From OMOG01 sp041485845 (GTDB taxonomy: Bacteria; Acidobacteriota; Terriglobia; Bryobacterales; Bryobacteraceae): 9,002 nt of DNA. The translations under genes and the position numbers were made by a program. The DNA lies in assembly GCA_041485845.1 (NCBI GenBank), contig JBGPKH010000357.1, positions 1-9,002 on the forward strand, read 5' to 3'. The stretch's first letter is position 1; each line of letters begins with the position of its first letter. The notes below the pieces were generated by a model. The model saw nothing but the letters and a program-made list of their open reading frames with translations. It did not search any database and had not been told where the DNA came from. Shown here in pieces: positions 5,898 to 9,002 of this stretch.

Positions 5898-7418
5898 TCA
5901 TGGCGTTGTAAGCTCCTCTGTTTCTGTGGGTTGCGGAGATGGGTCGAAATCAGGGGGCGCATCTGGAGGGCTTTTTTCGCAAGATGCGCCCCCGCGCTCC
6001 TCGCGGAGCTCGATGATTCGCTTGTTGTCGTGTAAGTGATGGAATTTCAATTCGATACCGTTGTCGGCAAGGGTCAGCATGCATTTTTTGAGCTGCTGCG
6101 AGACTCCTTTGGGTGTCCGGCAGGGTACGAGTGGTTGCAGGAGTTCCAAGAGCTCGGTCGCGTTGCCGGTCCATTGGCGGCGCTGATCGAGGAGATTACG
6201 GACGGCTTCGACCATCGGGTGGGGCTCGGCCGGTAGAGCGAAGGCCTGCTGCATTTCCTCCTCGGTGCAACCAAGTGCGGGGCTGGCGGCCACGGCCCAG
6301 GCGAGCGCGTTGGCCAATCGTCTGGAAGGCAGCTTCATGGGGCTCGCCAAAGCGCGAGTATGCATGCGCCCGAGGGCGGTGCTGACGGCGGAGCAGAGGG
6401 CTCCGAGAATGGCCGGCCATGCGGGTTGGAAAGCGGTGAGGAGGCTGTCTTCGGTGCGGGAGTCCATCCCGTCGGGCGGGAGGGGCGGGAGTGTGACGAT
6501 GAAGGCGCGTTCGGCGAGGTCGGCAGGGCACGACCAGCGCCCGGTGACCGTCAACAGCAGGGGGCGCTTGTAGAATTGCTGGAGCGGTTCAGGCGCGTGC
6601 GCGGAGGTCTCGCGGACGGTTGCGCCGAGGCCGGAGGAGAGGCGGCAGAGGGCATCGGTGATCTGGGGGGAGAGGGTGGAAATGTGGTCGAAGGCGAGGA
6701 TCCAGTTGTGGCGGGCGAGGGTAAGGAGGTCGCGGACGGAGGACGGAATGGGGGTGAGGGGCGAAGTGGAGGGATCGACGAGGGAGCGGAGGATACGGGC
6801 GGCGAAGGATTTGCCGGAGCTGGGGGGACCCTGAAGGATGAGGACGGGGAAGGGTCCGTTGGGGCGGAATGCGGCCAGGAGCCAGGCGAGGCAGCGAAGC
6901 CAGGCGGCGCGGGACGGCAGATTGAGGCAGGAGCGAAGCGTTTCGAGCGGCGGGGGCGCGTCCGCGGGGGGAGGGACTGGCGCAGGAAGCGAGGCCATGG
7001 AGCGGGAGGTCTGGAGTTGAACACTCTCGCCGGTAGTCGTCTTCCAGCCGCCAGGAGAGATTTCGACAAACTGACATTCGAGATTGGCCAGGTCGAGGAG
7101 GAGGTTGTCGGGCAAGAGGGCGGCATTGCGGCATCCGACGCGCCGCCAGACGGCGAGGCGCTGGTTGCCGTCGGTGTGGCTGGCCTCGGCTTCCAGGTGA
7201 TTGAGGACGACGTGGAAGGCGCGGGAGGTGGGCAGGGTGTCGTGGCGGGCGAAGACTTGGTGGAAGAACCAGTCGCGAAAGGCGCGAGAGCGGACGGGAA
7301 CGACGTAGAATCCGCCGGCATAGCGGCCGGGAAGGCGAATGAAGGCCTGGCCGTCGGAGGCGGTGAAGGGGACGCCCTGGTTGGTGATGGCGATGTATAG
7401 TGCGAAGGGATTTTGCAT
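5898..7418 (-). CDS. D5-like P-loop ATPase of phage/plasmid primase-helicase type
   Basis: The product is 506 residues from the ATG at 7418, which has a perfect AGGAGG five to six bases upstream; an in-frame TTG at 7445 lacks this. Residues about 1-135 match in style the conserved region preceding the ATPase in phage and plasmid D5-type primase-helicases (a VVPVRS...FRDWFF stretch, VWRRVG, and VEISPGGWK). The ATPase core has Walker A GPPSSGKS (197-204), a Walker B-like WILAFDHIS (239-247), and a C-terminal DLAERAFIVTLPPLP with the likely arginine finger. Where relatives usually carry asparagine as sensor 1 this protein reads LLLTVTGRW. A winged-helix-like tail follows (about 412-472, with WTGNATELLELLQ and DNKRIIEL), then an acidic, proline-rich end. 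No primase polymerase domain is present. Its stop overlaps a possible start of the TPR gene (ATGA at 5898-5901). No other phage gene is visible, so this is probably an orphan or domesticated replication ATPase. Family call moderate; ATPase call firm. Confidence 0.85.
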   Translation of the reverse strand: MQNPFALYIAITNQGVPFTASDGQAFIRLPGRYAGGFYVVPVRSRAFRDWFFHQVFARHDTLPTSRAFHVVLNHLEAEASHTDGNQRLAVWRRVGCRNAALLPDNLLLDLANLECQFVEISPGGWKTTTGESVQLQTSRSMASLPAPVPPPADAPPPLETLRSCLNLPSRAAWLRCLAWLLAAFRPNGPFPVLILQGPPSSGKSFAARILRSLVDPSTSPLTPIPSSVRDLLTLARHNWILAFDHISTLSPQITDALCRLSSGLGATVRETSAHAPEPLQQFYKRPLLLTVTGRWSCPADLAERAFIVTLPPLPPDGMDSRTEDSLLTAFQPAWPAILGALCSAVSTALGRMHTRALASPMKLPSRRLANALAWAVAASPALGCTEEEMQQAFALPAEPHPMVEAVRNLLDQRRQWTGNATELLELLQPLVPCRTPKGVSQQLKKCMLTLADNGIELKFHHLHDNKRIIELREERGGASCEKSPPDAPPDFDPSPQPTETEELTTP

Positions 7419-7421
7419 TTG

Positions 7422-7428
7422 TTCCTCC
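7422..7428 (-). promoter_or_regulatory. Shine-Dalgarno that fixes the ATPase start
   Basis: Minus-strand CAGGAGGAACAAATG places AGGAGG at ideal distance from the ATG at 7418. It decides against the upstream TTG at 7445. Confidence 0.75.
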
Positions 7429-7484
7429 TGATTTTCTTTTAGCAAACGAAAATTGGGCTAACGGGCCTTGAGATCCGGAAGTGA

Positions 7485-7512
7485 TTGATATCATTCAGAA
7501 AATTCTTGGCAA
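7485..7512 (-). promoter_or_regulatory. Possible sigma-70 promoter of the ATPase gene
   Basis: Minus-strand TTGCCA, 16 bases, TATCAA matches five and four of six consensus bases. It sits in an AT-richer gap between the divergent ATPase and hicB remnant and would give a leader of about 60 bases. The rest of 7446-7641 holds no gene I can support. Confidence 0.35.
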
Positions 7513-7641
7513 AAACTCGTGACTCTGATTTTTGGAGGGGCGGATTTGGGGGTGGTTTTTGCAGTGGGGGGCTATCGCAGAAGATCCTGGGAGGTTCCTG
7601 CCGACTGGCTCCGGATCTCACAATCGGCGGTAGGGGTGGCT

Positions 7642-7842
7642 ATGAAGCTCACGATTGGGCTCGACCGGGAAGTCGATGGCCGTTGGATTGGCAAGGTCCC
7701 GGAATTGATCGTCCTCCTGTACGGGATTCGAAGCAGGACGCTATCCAACGAGCCTAGCCGGCCGCACGGGAGATTGTTCTCGACCGGGATCATCCACGGC
7801 GAGCTGCCTCGCGATTCGGCGAATGCCACGTTCGACATTGCC
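7642..7842 (+). pseudogene. hicB: Decayed hicB antitoxin gene
   Basis: The ATG at 7642 follows TAGGGGTGG and starts MKLTIGLDREVDGRWIGKVPEL, the start typical of HicB-family antitoxins. After LLYG the match leaves this frame: a missing base near 7724 moves it to the frame reading DSKQDAIQRA, then an in-frame TAG at 7755-7757, then PAAREIVLDR. An extra G near 7786-7788 returns it to the first frame as IIHGELP and FDIA. Put together these pieces line up in order with the usual HicB pattern (YG.T.EEA...A.ALAL.VLADRIEHGELP). So one deletion, one nonsense codon and one insertion have broken an ordinary antitoxin gene. Reading straight through gives an 83-codon frame whose middle is unrelated. HicB normally binds and blocks the HicA ribonuclease, whose remnant follows. 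Confidence 0.78.
7662..7690 (+). repeat. 29-bp direct repeat, copy 1 (in the hicB remnant)
   Basis: Identical base for base to 8740-8768, with the flanks diverging at once on both sides. It encodes the DREVDGRWI core of HicB. Confidence 0.9.
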
Positions 7843-7847
7843 GCACG

Positions 7848-7935
7848 ATCTCTTGGACCTCGGCTAAGGCGCGTCGTGTGTTCGCCGCCCTGAGGCGCAT
7901 CGGGTGTAGTCATGACCGCAGGGTGGGCCCCATAA
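7848..7935 (+). pseudogene. hicA: Remnant of a hicA toxin gene
   Basis: Overlapping or abutting the hicB remnant in another frame, 7848 onwards reads ISWTSAKARRVFAALRRIG, very close to the usual HicA opening (MSxWxSxKARRVLAALLRIGW). The codon where ATG would stand is ATC at 7848-7850, suggesting loss of the start. After RRIG the family's long middle is missing; CSHDR may be what is left of the GSHR motif that carries the catalytic histidine, and nothing downstream resembles HicA. The frame stays open to 8111 but with no recognisable content. The toxin is therefore very probably dead, consistent with its antitoxin also being broken. Confidence 0.65.
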
Positions 7936-8150
7936 AATCACCAGCGATGCGCGCCGCCCACGCGGACAAGAAGGCGCTTTATACCGGAAATGTCGAAGCA
8001 GTCCCTCGCGACCTCACGGTGGGCGCTTATGGAGGGAAGTCAGCCAAGGTCGAATGCCCGCCACTTGTCCGACATGCCGTTTTAAACGGACAAGCGCCCT
8101 CATGGAGATGACAGGGGGAGTTCCCGGGTCACTGGACGCGCTGGCACTGA
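7936..8150. other. Gene-poor stretch between the hic remnant and brnT
   Basis: I see no supportable gene here. The only clear structure is an inverted repeat at 8064-8094 (CTTGTCCG and CGGACAAG, 15 bases apart), inside which CCGTTT-T-AAACGG forms a second, overlapping palindrome. It may be an old terminator or a protein-binding site; nothing decides between them. Confidence 0.4.
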
Positions 8151-8162
8151 TATAACTGTTAT
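8151..8162 (+). promoter_or_regulatory. brnTA promoter -10 box with overlapping operator-like palindrome
   Basis: TATAAC (8151-8156) is one base off the -10 consensus, and ATAAC-T-GTTAT (8152-8162) is a perfect palindrome over it. Ribbon-helix-helix antitoxins commonly bind such palindromes to repress their own operon. The -35 box is poor. The transcript would start about eight bases before the brnT ATG, which has no clear Shine-Dalgarno, so brnT may be nearly leaderless. Confidence 0.4.
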
Positions 8163-8170
8163 CTACGGAT

Positions 8171-8443
8171 ATGCGCTTCAAGTTCGATCAATCGAAGAGC
8201 CGGGACGTGAAGCGAAGACATGGCGTCAGCCTGAAAGAGGCGCAGGAGATCTTCGACCAGGTGTACCTGGTTGACCAAAAGAACGACGATCCGGAGCAGT
8301 TCCGTGCCATCGGCTGGTGCGGCGGGCGCCTCTGTTCTGCGATCTTCGAGATCAGGCATGACGCGGAGGGCGAATACTACCATCTGGTCACAGCCTGGAA
8401 GGCGACCAAGGAGGAAGAGCAAAGCTATGCCAAAAACATCTAG
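8171..8443 (+). CDS. brnT: BrnT-family ribonuclease toxin (type II toxin-antitoxin)
   Basis: This 90-residue product matches the BrnT family in length and layout. It opens MRFKFDQSKSRDVKRRHGVS, followed by LKEAQEIFD, a central strand region with GWCGGRLCSAIFEIRHD, and a C-terminal TAWKATKEEEQSYAKN. The family usually has a similar (S/T)xRKAT.xERxxY there, so the arginine-to-tryptophan-type change is worth noting. BrnT proteins have a RelE-like fold and cut RNA, stopping translation. The next gene overlaps it by 17 bases and encodes a matching ribbon-helix-helix antitoxin, the standard toxin-first order. No lesion is visible. The ribosome site is weak, while an autoregulated-looking promoter lies just upstream. 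Confidence 0.85.
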   Translation: MRFKFDQSKSRDVKRRHGVSLKEAQEIFDQVYLVDQKNDDPEQFRAIGWCGGRLCSAIFEIRHDAEGEYYHLVTAWKATKEEEQSYAKNI

Positions 8444-8687
8444 GACCAGACCGTCCGCCGATGAGATCGCCGAAAGGGCATCGCGGGGCGAAGATATTTG
8501 CCCTTACTTCACCAACAAGTTTACTGTGGTCAGACCCGTCCGTCGCGTGAATGTCGATCTGACTCAAGGCATGTTGCGGGAGCTCGATGCGCGGGCGGCG
8601 CGGCTCAATATCAGCCGGCAGGCCGTAATCAAGACCTTACTTGCCAAGGCGCTGGAGGAGGATCGCGCCAGCAAACCACGGCCGTAG
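8427..8687 (+). CDS. brnA: BrnA/CopG-type ribbon-helix-helix antitoxin
   Basis: The product is 86 residues from the ATG at 8427, chosen because it yields the typical antitoxin opening (MPKTSRTRPSADEIAERASR) and lies 12 bases after AAGGAGG within the brnT coding region. The N-terminal part (residues about 10-35, GEDICPYFTNKF) should wrap the toxin. Residues about 40-78 (RVNVDLTQGMLRELDARAA, then LNISRQAVIKTLLAKALEE) are a CopG-like ribbon-helix-helix DNA-binding unit. It overlaps brnT by 17 bases, so the two are translationally coupled. It is expected to neutralise BrnT and repress the shared promoter at the palindrome near 8152. It looks intact. Confidence 0.85.
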   Translation: MPKTSRTRPSADEIAERASRGEDICPYFTNKFTVVRPVRRVNVDLTQGMLRELDARAARLNISRQAVIKTLLAKALEEDRASKPRP

Positions 8688-8722
8688 AGGAAGGCCGCGG
8701 GCGCCCCGCCGTGAGCAGCCTG

Positions 8723-8887
8723 ATGAAGCGGAGCCCCCGCGACCGGGAAGTCGATGGCCGTTGGATTGCCAACGCCGGATGGCTCAAGAACCTTGACTAC
8801 CTGTACTCGGCCGCAGAGGCGGGGAAGGTATTGTCAAATGAGGAGTTGCAGCGGTGGGGAATAGCACTGGAGCCATCGGCATCCTAG
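8723..8887 (+). CDS. Small ORF with a HicB-like start, possible chimera or remnant
   Basis: The 54-residue frame opens MKRSPRDREVDGRWIA, which carries the HicB N-terminal signature, then continues with a sequence I do not recognise (GWLKNLDYLYSAAEAGKVLS, ending WGIALEPSAS). Bases 8740-8768 are identical to 7662-7690 in the hicB remnant and are read in the same frame. A GTG at 8711 could extend it by four residues. It follows brnA by 35 bases, with a possible GAGGAAGG ribosome site far upstream. It may be a broken second hicB fused to other sequence, or a small real gene of unknown function. Confidence 0.35.
   Translation: MKRSPRDREVDGRWIANAGWLKNLDYLYSAAEAGKVLSNEELQRWGIALEPSAS
8740..8768 (+). 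repeat. 29-bp direct repeat, copy 2 (after brnA)
   Basis: Perfect copy of 7662-7690 in the same orientation and same reading frame, 1,078 bp downstream. The two copies bracket brnTA. Confidence 0.9.
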
Positions 8888-8960
8888 CCCGACTTTCGCA
8901 CATTTGAGGGGATAAAGCAGCCCGAGGAGGCTTCAACACCCTTAGTAGCGCACCTTTCGC

Positions 8961-8990
8961 TTGACATCGGCATTCGATCATGGCTAGATG
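8961..8990 (+). promoter_or_regulatory. Possible promoter pointing out of the right edge
   Basis: A perfect TTGACA -35 box at 8961-8966 is followed after 18 bases by TAGATG, a poor -10 box. The gene it would drive lies beyond the window. The rest of 8888-9002 holds no gene I can support. Confidence 0.3.
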
Positions 8991-9002
8991 AAAGAATGAA
9001 CA

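Noticed and set aside
3859..6039. Long plus-strand frames antisense to the TPR-glycosyltransferase gene
   Set aside because: They are shadows of the well-supported minus-strand TPR/glycosyltransferase reading and show no domain of their own.
6360..7400. 346-codon plus-strand frame, glycine/glutamate-rich
   Set aside because: Antisense to the ATPase gene whose Walker motifs and Shine-Dalgarno are clear; composition is the mirror of a proline/serine-rich coding strand.
7419..7445. TTG start at 7445 for the ATPase
   Set aside because: The ATG at 7418 has AGGAGG at ideal spacing, and that site lies inside the would-be extension.
7878..8111. 77-codon frame from GTG as an independent gene
   Set aside because: Its first part is the tail of the hicA remnant, and the rest resembles nothing; there is no ribosome site.

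Overview
The window is GC-rich chromosomal DNA from a flagellated, probably Gram-negative soil-type bacterium. The mix of a flagellin/FliD block, a long TPR-glycosyltransferase protein and HicBA/BrnTA-type toxin-antitoxin genes is what I would expect in Acidobacteriota of the Solibacter/Bryobacter kind. That placement is inference from gene style, not from a marker gene.

Layout, left to right. Positions 1-272 are an array of a 13-bp GC-rich tandem repeat that runs off the left edge. From 7418 down to 318 five genes lie head to tail on the minus strand. In transcription order they are a phage/plasmid-type D5-like P-loop ATPase (5898-7418), a TPR protein with a C-terminal GT9-like glycosyltransferase domain (3655-5730, possibly from 5901), flagellin fliC (2053-3549), filament cap fliD (572-1969), and a small helical protein whose start overlaps the fliD stop (318-575, FliT/FlgN-like candidate). 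A sigma-28 promoter (TCAA-N15-GCCGATAG) sits just after the TPR gene and should drive fliC. The fliC leader carries a hairpin with an AGGAC loop, and the Shine-Dalgarno repeats AGGAC, the arrangement expected of CsrA control.

From about 7640 rightwards the plus strand holds toxin-antitoxin material. First comes a decayed hicBA pair (7642 to about 7935) whose disabling lesions can be read base by base. Next is an apparently intact brnT-brnA-like pair (8171-8443, 8427-8687). Last is a small ORF (8723-8887) carrying a perfect 29-bp copy of part of the decayed hicB. A possible promoter fires out of the right edge.

How the genes fit together: fliC, fliD and the small downstream gene form a filament-assembly block. 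The TPR-glycosyltransferase directly upstream is a candidate flagellin-modifying enzyme, similar in architecture to Caulobacter FlmG. The ATPase and the toxin-antitoxin debris look like residue of mobile DNA beside the flagellar block. I see no certain novel system. The best leads are the TPR-glycosyltransferase next to fliC, the CsrA-like fliC leader, the orphan D5-like ATPase, and the hicB duplication that brackets brnTA.
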